Part shown: one piece after another, positions 1 through 9,281 of the stretch
Layout of the letters: each line of letters starts with the position of its first letter
Numbering within the stretch: the stretch's first letter is position 1
NCBI GenBank assembly: GCA_000024525.1
Contig: CP001769.1
Location: 372,001-436,000 of the forward strand
Length of the DNA: 64,000 nucleotides
Direction: 5' to 3'
Source: Spirosoma linguale DSM 74
GTDB lineage: Bacteria > Bacteroidota > Bacteroidia > Cytophagales > Spirosomataceae
The notes under the pieces: model-generated
What the model was told of the DNA's origin: nothing
The model's database searches: none
What the model saw: only the letters and a program-made list of their open reading frames with translations
Made by a program: the position numbers and the translations under genes

Positions 1-110
1 TGAATTGAAATATGATTGTGGCGGGTAATGCCAAGCTTATCCTGGCCGGAAACAAAACCTGAGGTGGCTACACCCAGAGCAATAAGAAGTACAACTGCTA
101 ATTTTTTCAT
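1..110 (-). CDS. Exported protein, N-terminal fragment (cut by window edge)
   Basis: Only the first 36 codons lie in the window; the gene runs off the left edge. The ATG is at 108-110. The visible protein starts MKKLAVVLLIALG and continues through a hydrophobic stretch to a small-residue site near SGQ, which reads as a Sec signal peptide with cleavage around residue 22. The mature part seen is too short to name a family. It starts 14 bp after the stop codon of the M1 peptidase on the same strand, so the two are probably co-transcribed. Confidence 0.6.
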   Translation of the reverse strand, partial: MKKLAVVLLIALGVATSGFVSGQDKLGITRHNHISI

Positions 111-124
111 GACTCGAAAAGTCG

Positions 125-2146
125 TCAGTTTACTAAAACTACCCGGCTTTGTCGTCCATCCAATGTCTCAATTATTACCGTATAGCGGCCGGTTGGTAAG
201 CCGCGAAGCGAGAGGCTTTTGGTGTGTTTGCCTGCTGTAAGCGATGGGTCGGTTATCGTTTGAAGACGTTGTCCCAGCAAATTAATGAGTGAAATGGTGG
301 TGACCCCAGCGGAAGGCAGCGTAAAATCAACCAATAAGGTTTCGGTTGTTGGGTTAGGATATATGCGAAAGCTGCCCGGCGTAGGGTCATCAAGGGCGGT
401 TACCACCGATGTGGAAGGGGTTGCAGAGGAAGAAACCGAAACGCTTTCAACGGTTTTTAAAATCCAGTTCGAAGGATCAACGACCAGGCCGGATACGGTA
501 CCTTTGGCGGGTAGGGTAAATGTTTGGTCGGGTCGATCGTTCATGACCGTCACCGTTGTGTCGCCCGTTGCTGATTTGATCTGCAATTGCACAGGCATGG
601 TAAAGGAAGCCGGGCTAGTGGCAAAGGCATTTCGTTGTTCCAGCCGTACCGTTACCGTCCTGGCAGTACTTCCCGGCGATACCGTTGCCTTGTAAACCGG
701 ATAGCCTTCGCCATAAATCCACTCCTTAAAGAAGTAATCCAGCGAACGACTGGAAACCTGTTCGGCTACAGTCTGGAAATCTTCAGTTACAGCCGTTTTG
801 TAGGCCAGTGCAGGCAATTCGGCGTACGTACGTATAGTGCGGAAAAAGGTACTGTCGCCCAAAACGCCACGCAGCATGTGCAGAACCGCAGCGCCTTTGG
901 CGTAAGTCCGTGAACTGCTGAAAATGTTGTTAAAGTTGGAAATGTCCTGCACATAAATGGAGCCCCGGGCCGTTCGGGCACTGCTCATGAAATTATTCAT
1001 GTAATTCTGGTAGCCAGCCAGCCCGCTTACGGATTCGGTGTAAATCGCTTCGGTATAGGAAGCAAACCCTTCGTTGAGCCAGATATTCTGCCAGTCACGG
1101 CAGGTAATTTTATCGCCGAACCACTGATGCCCCAGTTCATGCGCAATGACCGTTGGTGTCAATGAGGATATGCCCATCGACGAAATCGTCTGATGCTCCA
1201 TCCCGCCATTGTTACGCGCAAACTGGGCATGACCGTATTTCTCGCGTAAAAACGGGTAAGGGCCAAACCGGTTCGAGAATAGCTGAATCATGCCCGGCGT
1301 CCGGTCAAGGCTGGCCTGTACCTGAGCTAGACTCTCGGGATAGATGTAGTGCGTAACGGGCATGGTCTGGCTGCCGTACGTAACGGGTGTGTTATATTCG
1401 CTATAATTGGAGACGGCTATCGAGATCAGGTATTGGGCAATGGGGTAGCTGTTGCGCCACAGATACGTTTTGGTGCCGTCAGTATTCGACGTTGTGCTGA
1501 CGAGTGTGCCATTAGAAACAGAAACGAGTTGAGCCGGGGCAGTAATACGTACCGACGACGAGTCGGCTTTATCGGCTGGTGTGTCCCGGCAGGGGAACCA
1601 GTCCGAAGCACCATAAGGCTCACTCAGACTCCAGATGACCGGATCGGCCGTACTTTCGTGTTTATCGAACTTAAAACTACCATTGGTCGTACCGTTTGGA
1701 ATGCCCTGATAAAATACCGTTACGGTGAACGCCTGGCCAGTGGTGAGCGGCTGAGGGGGAGTGATGGTCAGTTTATTCTGGGCGTGCTGAAAGGATAGCG
1801 TTCGACTGCCTGCTTTTACGGAATCGACCCGAAGACCCTCTCCGGTGGTTGCCGTCGTTGAGTTTAGGTCGAGGTAGAAACTGCTGAGCGAGGCCACCGT
1901 ACTTTTAAGCGTAATTGTGGTGGCGGCCCGCAGCGTATTTGGTGACGTAGTCAGTCGCAGGTCGAGGCCGTAATACGTAACATCAATGGAGGCATCGCCC
2001 GGATAGGCCAGCCTTGCCTTCGGGTTGGCGGCCGACTGGCCAAAATAACGAACTTTGCCCATCCGGCAGAAAAGCCCTCCGTCGGTACTGTCCTGGGCGC
2101 TGGTTAAAGAAGGAAGAAAAAACAGAAGCAGGTAGCAGATTCGCAT
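125..2146 (-). CDS. M1 family metallopeptidase with T9SS sorting domain
   Basis: Secreted zinc aminopeptidase of the M1 (gluzincin) family. A signal peptide (residues 1-18, ending SAQ) precedes an aminopeptidase-N-like beta domain. The substrate-binding GGMEH motif is at 314-318, a variant of GAMEN. The zinc site HELGH is at 336-340, with the third ligand E359 in NEGF, which gives the family spacing HExxH-x18-E. The last 80 residues begin with a YPNPTTE motif and form a Por/T9SS type A sorting domain, so the enzyme is expected to be secreted or anchored by the type IX system. At 673 residues it is a usual size for Bacteroidota secreted M1 enzymes. Its natural substrate cannot be read from the sequence. 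Confidence 0.95.
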   Translation of the reverse strand: MRICYLLLFFLPSLTSAQDSTDGGLFCRMGKVRYFGQSAANPKARLAYPGDASIDVTYYGLDLRLTTSPNTLRAATTITLKSTVASLSSFYLDLNSTTATTGEGLRVDSVKAGSRTLSFQHAQNKLTITPPQPLTTGQAFTVTVFYQGIPNGTTNGSFKFDKHESTADPVIWSLSEPYGASDWFPCRDTPADKADSSSVRITAPAQLVSVSNGTLVSTTSNTDGTKTYLWRNSYPIAQYLISIAVSNYSEYNTPVTYGSQTMPVTHYIYPESLAQVQASLDRTPGMIQLFSNRFGPYPFLREKYGHAQFARNNGGMEHQTISSMGISSLTPTVIAHELGHQWFGDKITCRDWQNIWLNEGFASYTEAIYTESVSGLAGYQNYMNNFMSSARTARGSIYVQDISNFNNIFSSSRTYAKGAAVLHMLRGVLGDSTFFRTIRTYAELPALAYKTAVTEDFQTVAEQVSSRSLDYFFKEWIYGEGYPVYKATVSPGSTARTVTVRLEQRNAFATSPASFTMPVQLQIKSATGDTTVTVMNDRPDQTFTLPAKGTVSGLVVDPSNWILKTVESVSVSSSATPSTSVVTALDDPTPGSFRIYPNPTTETLLVDFTLPSAGVTTISLINLLGQRLQTITDPSLTAGKHTKSLSLRGLPTGRYTVIIETLDGRQSRVVLVN

Positions 2147-2202
2147 AACGGATAAATGGTTTCTAACGTAACCAGAAAGATAATGAGTCCGTTAGAAAAC
2201 GT

Positions 2203-2868
2203 TTAGCTTTCGGACTGATTGCCCGCGTTCAACCATTTTGCTGGCTGCGCTTCGGCTTCGGCCTGCGCTTTGAGGGCTTCCAGCTTTTGCTGATCGGCTT
2301 CGGGCAACTGAAGCTGCCAACCCATCGAACTCGCCAGTTGATACATCATGTACTGAATCTGGTTGTTGGCAATTTTAGGCAGATCGCTCTGCATAGCCCG
2401 TTCGTTCATGGCTCGTTTGGCTTCGTCCAGGATCTGCGTATAATCGTCACCACTAAAGTGGTTTAAAATGCCGGCCTGTATATCGTAGAACTTGTAGTCA
2501 GTGTCGATCGACAACACTTCAGGTTCGGGAAATGACTCGATGATCAGTTTTTTGTCCCCATTATCGGGCGCCCTGAACCGGACTTTCGCAAAATCGAAAC
2601 CAACCAGCACTTTGGAGCGGGCAATGACCATCGCTTTTTTTGGGTCATTGAGGAGGTATAAAATCTTCTTCTGATCCTGGTAGTTGTAAATTTCCGAGAA
2701 GTACCCCTCGGCCATAACCACCTTGAAGACTTTCTCGATCCGCTCCAGCAGGATGACCGAGTCTGTTCGAACGTTTGTGATGCCCGTGCGCTTACGCAAT
2801 GCATTGGCCAGGGCAACGCCCCCGCCCGCCCCAACAAGCAGTAATAAAACGGTGGTTAGGAAATCCAT
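2203..2868 (-). CDS. DUF4230 domain-containing membrane-anchored protein
   Basis: A 221-residue protein with one N-terminal membrane segment (about residues 3-22) followed by a charged domain that matches DUF4230 in length and character: a beta-rich core with VLVGFDFAKV, then a helical C-terminal part rich in Gln, Ala and Glu. The function of DUF4230 is not known. I start it at the ATG at 2868 (MDFLTTVLL), because an upstream in-frame start would add 28 residues encoded by the long inverted repeat at 2881-2993. It lies downstream of rny on the same strand with a 134-bp gap. Confidence 0.7.
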   Translation of the reverse strand: MDFLTTVLLLLVGAGGGVALANALRKRTGITNVRTDSVILLERIEKVFKVVMAEGYFSEIYNYQDQKKILYLLNDPKKAMVIARSKVLVGFDFAKVRFRAPDNGDKKLIIESFPEPEVLSIDTDYKFYDIQAGILNHFSGDDYTQILDEAKRAMNERAMQSDLPKIANNQIQYMMYQLASSMGWQLQLPEADQQKLEALKAQAEAEAQPAKWLNAGNQSES

Positions 2869-2880
2869 AATAGGCGAAAG

Positions 2881-2993
2881 GTATAATGAACCGCACGGGT
2901 GCCCCAAATGTATAATGAAAAATGGACAATGAATCAGGACGAAACCGTCCATTTTCCATTGTCCATTTGGGGCCGCCCGCGCGGTTCATCATA
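2881..2993. repeat. Long imperfect inverted repeat downstream of rny
   Basis: Two arms of about 45 bp (2883-2927 and 2947-2992) pair with few mismatches around a 19-nt loop. Both arms contain the core CCCCAAATG and end in AATGGAC/GTCCATT. The hairpin begins 10 bp after the rny stop codon (minus strand) and ends just before the DUF4230 start, so it could end the rny transcript or sit in the DUF4230 leader. There is no strong T-run, so a Rho-independent terminator is not proven. Confidence 0.6.
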
Positions 2994-3002
2994 CAGTGAA
3001 GG

Positions 3003-4613
3003 CTACTTGGCGTAGGCTACTGCCCGCATTTCCCGGATGACCGTTACTTTGATCTGACCGGGATACTGCATCTCCTTCTCTATTTTTTGTGAAATTTCAT
3101 ACGACAGAATACCCGCACGCTCATCGGAAACATGATCAGCATCGACCATAATCCGTAACTCGCGACCGGCCTGAATAGCATAGCACTTGGTTACGCCCGG
3201 AAAATTTCCGGCCAGTTCTTCCAGTTCTTTAAGTCGTTTAATGTACGACTCCATCATCTCGCGACGGGCACCCGGCCGTGAGCCCGATACGGCGTCACAA
3301 ACCTGCACAATTGGCGAAATCATACTCGTCATCTCGATCTCGTCGTGGTGAGCGCCGATAGCATTGATAACTTCCGGATTCTCCTTGTATTTCTTGGCAA
3401 GCTCCATGCCCAATATGGCGTGGGGTAGTTCAGCTTCTTCGGGCCACACCTTGCCAATATCGTGAAGCAATCCAGCCCGCTTGGCGAGCTTGGCATTCAG
3501 GCCCAGTTCAGCCGCCATAGTGGCGCACAGTTTGGCTACTTCGCGGGAGTGCTGGAGCAGGTTTTGCCCGTAACTTGACCGGAAGCGCATTCGGCCAACC
3601 ATCTTGATCAGCTCGGGGTGAAGACCGTGAATGCCGAGGTCGATGACAGTCCGTTCGCCGATCTCAACAATTTCGTCTTCAATATTTTTGCGGGTTTTGG
3701 CAACGATCTCTTCAATCCGGGCGGGGTGGATACGACCGTCCTGTACGAGCCGGTGCAGGGAGAGCCGGGCAATCTCGCGCCGAACGGGATCGAAGCCCGA
3801 AATGATAATGGCTTCGGGGGTATCATCGACGATAATTTCAACGCCGGTTGCTGCTTCGAGGGCACGAATGTTACGACCTTCCCGGCCAATAACTTTGCCC
3901 TTTACATCATCCGATTCAATGTTGAAAACGGACACACAGTTTTCAATGGCGTGCTCGGTAGCCGTTCGCTGAATGGTTTCAATAACCACCTTTTTCGCTT
4001 CTTTAGTAGCGGTCAGCTTAGCTTCTTCAATAATATTTTTGATGTAGGAGGAAGCCCGTGTTTCGGCCTCGGCTTTCAGCGTTTCTATGAGTTGCTCACG
4101 TGCCTGCTCGGCAGACAGACCTGCAATTTTTTCGAGCTGAGCCACCTGATCGGCGAGCATACGGTCGGCTTCCTGCTGCCGACGGTCAACGTCTTCCCGG
4201 CGTTTATTAAGAGCCTCAATCTGTTGCGCTAGCGTGTTTTTTTGCTGCCCGAGTTCATTACGCTGCTGGTTCAGCTCACCTTCACGGGTGCGCTGCTGAT
4301 CGGCCTGTTGGGCAAGTTGTTGTTCGCGCTGTTTGAGCTTGGTTTCGTTCTGCAGAAGCAGGTTCCGCTTCTGATTTGTTGTTTCTTCGAACTCCGTTTT
4401 CAGCTTCAGGTATTTTTCTTTTGCTTCCAGTATCCGATCTTTTTTTATCGTTTCGGCCTGTAATTCAGCATTTTTTAAAATAGCTGCTGCTTTTTCTTCT
4501 GCATCTTTCTCATGCTTCGCGCGAACGCCCGCCATGGTTTGGCGACCAATTAATATGCCAATACCACCCCCTGCAAGGGCGGCAAGAATCGTTAACAAAA
4601 TTGGAATGTCCAT
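3003..4613 (-). CDS. rny: Ribonuclease Y
   Basis: Membrane-anchored endoribonuclease that initiates mRNA decay. The 536 residues show the full family layout: an N-terminal membrane helix (about 5-23), a long Gln/Glu/Arg-rich coiled coil (about 30-190), a KH domain (about 226-290) with the GREGRNIR loop at 243-250, and an HD domain (about 350-445) with the catalytic His-Asp at 384-385 in LLHDIGKV. The length is typical (about 520). It lies 103 bp downstream of zapA in the pheT-zapA-rny order that is common in Bacteroidota. The ATG start gives the membrane helix directly, so the start is secure. Confidence 0.97.
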   Translation of the reverse strand: MDIPILLTILAALAGGGIGILIGRQTMAGVRAKHEKDAEEKAAAILKNAELQAETIKKDRILEAKEKYLKLKTEFEETTNQKRNLLLQNETKLKQREQQLAQQADQQRTREGELNQQRNELGQQKNTLAQQIEALNKRREDVDRRQQEADRMLADQVAQLEKIAGLSAEQAREQLIETLKAEAETRASSYIKNIIEEAKLTATKEAKKVVIETIQRTATEHAIENCVSVFNIESDDVKGKVIGREGRNIRALEAATGVEIIVDDTPEAIIISGFDPVRREIARLSLHRLVQDGRIHPARIEEIVAKTRKNIEDEIVEIGERTVIDLGIHGLHPELIKMVGRMRFRSSYGQNLLQHSREVAKLCATMAAELGLNAKLAKRAGLLHDIGKVWPEEAELPHAILGMELAKKYKENPEVINAIGAHHDEIEMTSMISPIVQVCDAVSGSRPGARREMMESYIKRLKELEELAGNFPGVTKCYAIQAGRELRIMVDADHVSDERAGILSYEISQKIEKEMQYPGQIKVTVIREMRAVAYAK

Positions 4614-4716
4614 TGGACTATATCGTTAGGATTGAACAAATAAATCATCAATCTGCTGCGATACGAGTGCCCTGAACGCTTACTCTGGGTATTATGGGAT
4701 GTAATCCCGCCGTTGT

Positions 4717-5004
4717 TTATGTCGTGACGACCGGCGTGATAACCTGGTCTAATTGAGTTATTTTGTCAAACACCATTTGTTGTAATCGCTGCATTTGTCT
4801 TTCTCCTCTGAGCTTGGTGACCAAGCAGTCGAAGGCTATCATTGCCAGGGCCTCCTGCGTATCAGTAAGCCCTTTTTCCCGATATTGCTTCAGCTCTTCC
4901 TGAATCAGCTTGGCGGCTTCGCGTACGATAGCTTCCGAGTCCGGCTCTACGGCTAATCTGTAGAATCGGTCGGCAATTTTTACGCGAATTGGCAGTTCTT
5001 CCAT
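4717..5004 (-). CDS. zapA: Cell division protein ZapA
   Basis: Small FtsZ-associated protein that promotes bundling of FtsZ filaments at the division ring in the cytoplasm. The 95 residues match ZapA: an N-terminal strand-rich head (IRVKIADRFYRLAVEPDSE), a helix with the conserved EAAKLI region, and a C-terminal coiled-coil tail. It lies between a small coiled-coil gene (47 bp upstream) and rny (103 bp downstream), the usual Bacteroidota arrangement. I could not identify a 6S RNA next to it. Confidence 0.9.
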   Translation of the reverse strand: MEELPIRVKIADRFYRLAVEPDSEAIVREAAKLIQEELKQYREKGLTDTQEALAMIAFDCLVTKLRGERQMQRLQQMVFDKITQLDQVITPVVTT

Positions 5005-5051
5005 CGCTGCAGTCGGCTCAGATAGGGCGTTCCCCCGGAGCCAATTTGGGT

Positions 5052-5390
5052 TTATGACAAACTACTCAAATGAGCAATGCACCGTTCCAGTTCCCGGATA
5101 TACTCGTCGAGTTGTCGTTTTAAATCAGCATTCGTATCTGTCTCAGACAGATTGTCTTTTACAATTATACCAACATCTTTCGACTTTGGTGTATTTTTTT
5201 CCGAATTAACAGGTTTTTTCCGCAGTTGCCTGACTAAGTCCTGTTGTTCTTTCAAACTTTCCTGAAGGGTTGCATTCTCCAGTTCCAGCTGTTCGACCTG
5301 CTTTTGCGCATCAACATACTCTTCCCTAAGCTTTTTGAGTTTATGCTCAAAGCGCTCGACCAGTGCAATAATTTGATGTTCGCTAACCAC
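5052..5390 (-). CDS. Small coiled-coil protein upstream of zapA
   Basis: A 112-residue soluble protein whose first 60 residues are an almost continuous heptad-like coiled coil rich in Leu, Glu, Gln and Lys. A Lys/Ser/Asn linker follows, then a short C-terminal helix (LKRQLDEYIRELERCIAHL). No enzymatic motif is present. Its fixed place between pheT and zapA in Bacteroidota suggests a role with ZapA or at the divisome, but that is inference from position only. The ATG start at 5390 is followed directly by the coiled coil. Confidence 0.75.
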   Translation of the reverse strand: MVSEHQIIALVERFEHKLKKLREEYVDAQKQVEQLELENATLQESLKEQQDLVRQLRKKPVNSEKNTPKSKDVGIIVKDNLSETDTNADLKRQLDEYIRELERCIAHLSSLS

Positions 5391-5399
5391 AGTTCTTTA

Positions 5400-5505
5400 T
5401 AAAGTAATTGGTTAATTGGTGGAGCAGTGGAGTGATTAAGTGGTTAAAACTAGTCCACTACTTAACTACTTAACTACTTAACTATTCCACCACTCCACCA
5501 TTATT
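5400..5505. repeat. Inverted repeat containing a short tandem repeat
   Basis: The gap between pheT and the coiled-coil gene holds an imperfect hairpin: TGGTGGAGCAGTGGAGTG on the left pairs with CACTCCACCA on the right. The right arm includes three tandem copies of the 8-mer CTACTTAA. It lies immediately after the pheT stop codon (minus strand 3' side is to the left of it here, so it precedes the coiled-coil gene's far end).  I read it as an intergenic hairpin of unknown role; it has no clear T-run. Confidence 0.45.
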
Positions 5506-7945
5506 TTCTAATTACTGCCCCTAACTCCTGCTCAAAAGTCGTCATGAGCCGTTGCATTGTTTTATCAATTGTTGCATCCGTGAGGGTCTGGGCGGTATCC
5601 TGAAGCATAAAACTGACTGAATAGGCTTTTTTGCCAGCACCCAGATTTTCTCCTTCATACACATCAAACACATTCACAGACCGTAATAATTTCCGTTCCG
5701 TTTGCCGGGCCAGCTTACTGATCTGTTCGAACGAAATGGCCTGATCAAGTACCAGCGACAGGTCACGACGAACTTCGGGAAATTTGGAAACTTCCTCATA
5801 GCGTACTTTGGTCGTTGCTAGTTTGAGCAGCGCCTGCCAGTCGAAGTCGGCGTAAAACACGGGCTGTTTTAGGTCTACCAGCTTCGTCAGTTTGGGGTTT
5901 ACCAATCCCAGACTGACCAGTGGTTTTTTATTGACAACATACGTCACGCCATACTGGAAAAGGGTAGTGTCGGCGGGTTGGGTTTCGTAGGCTTTGACCC
6001 GGAATAGGTTCAGTATCCGCTGAACGGCCGTGGCCAGGTCATGAAACGCCACCGGTTGAGCTTTCTGAAGCCAGTTTTCGGGTTGCTGGTTGCCGAGAAT
6101 AGCCAGGCTCATCCGTACCCGTTCAACGTATTTCGTAGTCGAATCGTCAAGTTTTACTTTATGATAAACCTTGCCCAATTCGAATGTCTTCAAGTCTTTC
6201 TGCCGCCGGTTCAGGTTATACAACATCGTTTCGAGCGCCGAGAACAGCAGCGTTTGCCGCATAACAGACAGCTCCTCGCTGAGGGGATTGAGCAGCGTTA
6301 CGTCCTCGCCCGGCAATGACGACCGGATGGCATCATTATAGGCCGGACGGGTTAGTGATAGGGTCAGGATTTCGTAAAAGCCATTGGCCGCCAGTAGCTG
6401 GCCAACCCGGCTTTGCCATTGATCAGGGTCTGTTTTCGGGAATTCCGATAACGAATCAGCCGCCAGGTTTACCGACAGGGGAACGTTATCAAGCCCGTAT
6501 ATTCGGAGTATTTCTTCAATAACATCGGCCTCCCGTGTTACGTCGACGCGGTAAGGAGGCACAATGGCGAGGAATCCGTCGTCGGTCTTCTCTTCGGCCT
6601 GAATGTCCAGTGCTTCCAATATCCGATGAATCTCAGAATGGTCGATTTTGATGCCGATTAGTCGATCGATATTGCGGTAACGCACCGGCACCCGGAATGA
6701 CTCGATCGGAGTCGGGTAAATATCGGTAATAGCTGAACTAACCGTTCCACCGGCCACTTGCTGAATGAGCAGGGCAGCCCGTTTCAGGGCAAATACCGTT
6801 ATGTTGGGGTCAATGCCCCGCTCGAACCGGAACGACGCATCCGTTTTCAGTCCGTGGTGCTGGGCTGTTTTACGAACAGACGTTGGGGAGAAATAAGCAG
6901 ATTCCAGGAAGATGCTGGTCGTTTGAGCCGATACACCCGAATACTGACCGCCAAAAACACCGGCAATACACATCGGCTTTTCGGCATCGCAGATCATAAG
7001 ATCGGTAGCCGTTAGTTTCCGTTCTACGCCATCAAGGGTTATAAAAGGCGTACCCTCCGGTAATGTTTTCACGATGACCTTACCGCCTGCAATCCTGGCG
7101 GCATCGAACGCATGAAGCGGCTGGCCAAGGTCATGACAAACGTAATTGGTTACGTCGACGACGTTATTGATGGGATTAAGCCCAATACTCAGCAACCGTT
7201 GCTTCAGCCAGTCGGGCGATTCGCCAACGGTCAGGCCATTTAACGTAACCCCGGCGTACCGCGGGCAGGCTGTCGCATCTTCCACGCGTACATCGAGCGT
7301 CAGGTCTGTGCCAGCTACGGCGAAGGCGTCTACGGAGGGTAGGCGAAGGGGCCGTTTGAGCACAGCTTTCAGATCGCGCGCTGTGCCGTAATGAGACGCG
7401 GCATCGATGCGGTTAGGCGTTAACCCAATGGCAATTTGATAATCTGATTCGAGGTTGAAATAACGGGCTGCGGGCGTCCCGTTCGGCAGCTGGGATGCCG
7501 GACCGTCCGGGTCCAGCACTATAATGCCTGCGTGGGATGTGCCCAGACCAATTTCGTCTTCGGCACAGATCATCCCTTCGGAAGCTGCGCCCCGAATTTT
7601 GGCTTTCTTGATCTGAAAAGGTTCACCGGCGCTTGGGTAAAGTGTGGCCCCTACCAGTGCGACAATCACTTTCTGGCCAGCCGCCACATTAGGTGCACCA
7701 CACACAATGGGTAAGGGCTGTTCGGCTCCAACATCAACCGTAGTCAGGCTCAGTTTATCGGCATCGGGATGTTTAGTGCAGGTTAGTACCTGGCCAATAA
7801 CTACACCCGCCAGTCCACCGGGTACAGCATCTATCTTTTCTATTCCTTCGACTTCAAGTCCCGTTGCGGTTAAAATTTTACCGACTTCTTCGGGCGACTC
7901 GGGTAATTCAATGAACTCTTGTAACCATTTATAGGAAACTTCCAT
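5501..7945 (-). CDS. pheT: Phenylalanine--tRNA ligase beta subunit
   Basis: Large subunit of the alpha2-beta2 phenylalanyl-tRNA synthetase. The 814 residues carry the full domain order: an EMAP-II-like tRNA-binding domain (about 40-150, with HPDADKLSLTTVDVG), B3/B4 editing domains (about 210-390), a B5 domain, a catalytic-like core without the class II active residues, and a C-terminal ferredoxin-fold anticodon-binding domain (FPEVRRDLSLVLD near 720). No frameshift is seen. The alpha subunit gene pheS is not in the window, so the two subunits are encoded apart. A candidate promoter box lies 26-33 bp upstream of the ATG. Confidence 0.97.
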   Translation of the reverse strand: MEVSYKWLQEFIELPESPEEVGKILTATGLEVEGIEKIDAVPGGLAGVVIGQVLTCTKHPDADKLSLTTVDVGAEQPLPIVCGAPNVAAGQKVIVALVGATLYPSAGEPFQIKKAKIRGAASEGMICAEDEIGLGTSHAGIIVLDPDGPASQLPNGTPAARYFNLESDYQIAIGLTPNRIDAASHYGTARDLKAVLKRPLRLPSVDAFAVAGTDLTLDVRVEDATACPRYAGVTLNGLTVGESPDWLKQRLLSIGLNPINNVVDVTNYVCHDLGQPLHAFDAARIAGGKVIVKTLPEGTPFITLDGVERKLTATDLMICDAEKPMCIAGVFGGQYSGVSAQTTSIFLESAYFSPTSVRKTAQHHGLKTDASFRFERGIDPNITVFALKRAALLIQQVAGGTVSSAITDIYPTPIESFRVPVRYRNIDRLIGIKIDHSEIHRILEALDIQAEEKTDDGFLAIVPPYRVDVTREADVIEEILRIYGLDNVPLSVNLAADSLSEFPKTDPDQWQSRVGQLLAANGFYEILTLSLTRPAYNDAIRSSLPGEDVTLLNPLSEELSVMRQTLLFSALETMLYNLNRRQKDLKTFELGKVYHKVKLDDSTTKYVERVRMSLAILGNQQPENWLQKAQPVAFHDLATAVQRILNLFRVKAYETQPADTTLFQYGVTYVVNKKPLVSLGLVNPKLTKLVDLKQPVFYADFDWQALLKLATTKVRYEEVSKFPEVRRDLSLVLDQAISFEQISKLARQTERKLLRSVNVFDVYEGENLGAGKKAYSVSFMLQDTAQTLTDATIDKTMQRLMTTFEQELGAVIRK

Positions 7946-7970
7946 ACAGCGGCAAAGCAGATAATTACTG

Positions 7971-7978
7971 CAAAGTTA
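7971..7978 (-). promoter_or_regulatory. Candidate Bacteroidota -7 box for pheT
   Basis: On the minus strand the sequence TAACTTTG matches the Bacteroidota -7 consensus TAnnTTTG exactly. It would place the transcription start about 20 nt before the pheT ATG. I see no clear -33 TTG at the expected spacing, so confidence is limited. Confidence 0.35.
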
Positions 7979-8048
7979 GCCATTTGCTTGATTGGCTACC
8001 TGCTCATTCGGGTAATTGACACCAAAAAACTAACAGGATGCAGGTCGG

Positions 8049-8693
8049 CTACTCGTGGGGGATGTATTTTTCACCTGCCTTGACCGCTACTTTCAGGGTG
8101 TTTTCGGCCGGGGGGAGTGGACAGGCGTAACCGGGATTGTAGGCGCAATAGGGATTGTAAGCCGTGTTAAAGTCCAGCGTAGTGCGCGTATCGGTGAGCG
8201 TGGCAGGGTCAAGTTCCAGATAGCGTCCGCCCCCGTATGTCTCTTTGCCCGAAGTCGCATCCCGAAAGAGAATCGAGTACGTATTTTCCTGCTTAACGAT
8301 CAACAGCCGGTGTGCTTCGCCCTCCAGACTGAAAACTGCATGGGCAAATTTTTCGTACACTTCTTCGCTGCCATCACTCATGCCAACGACCAACTTCTGG
8401 GTCTTGTCGGCAAAAGGTTCAAGGCGGGCCGTAACCCGGTAAGAGGGGTCAGGGGCAAAGTAGGTGAGTCCTTTAAAAGACGACTTATCTGTAAATGGCG
8501 ACTCGGTACTGGTTCGCATGAACTTGTCCTTTTCTGTGCGTTTCAGGTCTACTTGCTGGCGGTAGGTAGCCGGATCAATGACCTCATCTACACCACTGGA
8601 TGACGTAATATTGCCACCGTCGAAGAAGGTGTAATAGAGGACGATCAGACTTAGTAAGAACAATCCAGTTAGGAAGAATCTATTCTTTATCAT
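8049..8693 (-). CDS. DUF1684 domain-containing protein
   Basis: A 214-residue protein with an N-terminal signal anchor (about residues 5-24) and the DUF1684 fold. The diagnostic C-terminal signature is present: NPYCAYNPGYACPLPPAEN followed by an AGEKYIP end. Two other family-typical stretches are the TYFAPDPSYRVTARLEPF region and the GGGRYLELD region. The biochemical function of the family is not established. It is transcribed towards pheT, with a gap of 103 bp, and divergently from the aminosugar cassette. Confidence 0.85.
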   Translation of the reverse strand: MIKNRFFLTGLFLLSLIVLYYTFFDGGNITSSSGVDEVIDPATYRQQVDLKRTEKDKFMRTSTESPFTDKSSFKGLTYFAPDPSYRVTARLEPFADKTQKLVVGMSDGSEEVYEKFAHAVFSLEGEAHRLLIVKQENTYSILFRDATSGKETYGGGRYLELDPATLTDTRTTLDFNTAYNPYCAYNPGYACPLPPAENTLKVAVKAGEKYIPHE

Positions 8694-8873
8694 GATTTTA
8701 TGGACAAAAAAGGATTAAAAAGGGGTACATATACCATAGAATTTTAACTTTACAGGGATTTGTAAGTATTTATGCTTAATGGGTTAATTATTGTATGTCG
8801 TTTAATTCGTTTTTAATAATTTTAGAACCGCCAATATAAATCAGCTACTTCATTAGTCAAACCAGTTTTGCGG

Positions 8874-9281
8874 ATGGCCAAACTTTACGAATTAACAACA
8901 TACGAATCCGATACGGGAAACTTAACCGTTTTTGAGAAAATTATTCCTGGAATAATTCAACGCGTCTTTTATATTTACGAAGCTGGTAATAGCACTCGTG
9001 CGGGTCATCGACATCATCAGGCCTGGAATGCACTTATCTGCCTGAGGGGTAGCTGCCGGGTTTATAACAACGATGGCATAGAGGAAGAGGTGATTCGTCT
9101 GGTGACTCCACGCCAATGTCTGGTTCTCGAACCTAAAGACTGGCATAGCATGGATGAGTTCTCCGACGATGCTATTCTGCTGGTCGTTTCAAATGAGTTG
9201 TACGATAAAGACGATTACATTTACGAGCCTTATCCGAACGGCCAAATGGAGAATAGTCTACTTATGGCTGCTTCTGAATGA
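8874..9281 (+). CDS. Sugar 3,4-ketoisomerase, FdtA/QdtA-type cupin
   Basis: A 135-residue single-domain cupin of the WxcM-like/FdtA group. Family members isomerise dTDP-4-keto-6-deoxyglucose to the 3-keto sugar that an aminotransferase then converts to a 3-amino sugar. The signature [19 protein letters not shown] carries the conserved His residues, and the GSCRVYN and [21 protein letters not shown] stretches are typical. I use the ATG at 8874; an in-frame TTG six bases earlier is less likely. The stop overlaps the next gene's start by 4 bp, so it is translationally coupled to the aminotransferase. No rmlA or rmlB lies in the window to make the substrate. Confidence 0.88.
   Translation: MAKLYELTTYESDTGNLTVFEKIIPGIIQRVFYIYEAGNSTRAGHRHHQAWNALICLRGSCRVYNNDGIEEEVIRLVTPRQCLVLEPKDWHSMDEFSDDAILLVVSNELYDKDDYIYEPYPNGQMENSLLMAASE

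Noticed and set aside
3618..4232. A 204-codon plus-strand frame
   Set aside because: It lies fully antisense to the rny coiled coil and KH domain and has no domain of its own.
4614..4716. Possible 6S RNA next to zapA
   Set aside because: Only about 100 bp, no long central-bubble hairpin visible; position alone is not enough.
5440..5490. Possible CRISPR-like repeat
   Set aside because: The repeated unit CTACTTAA is 8 bp, in direct tandem with no spacers.
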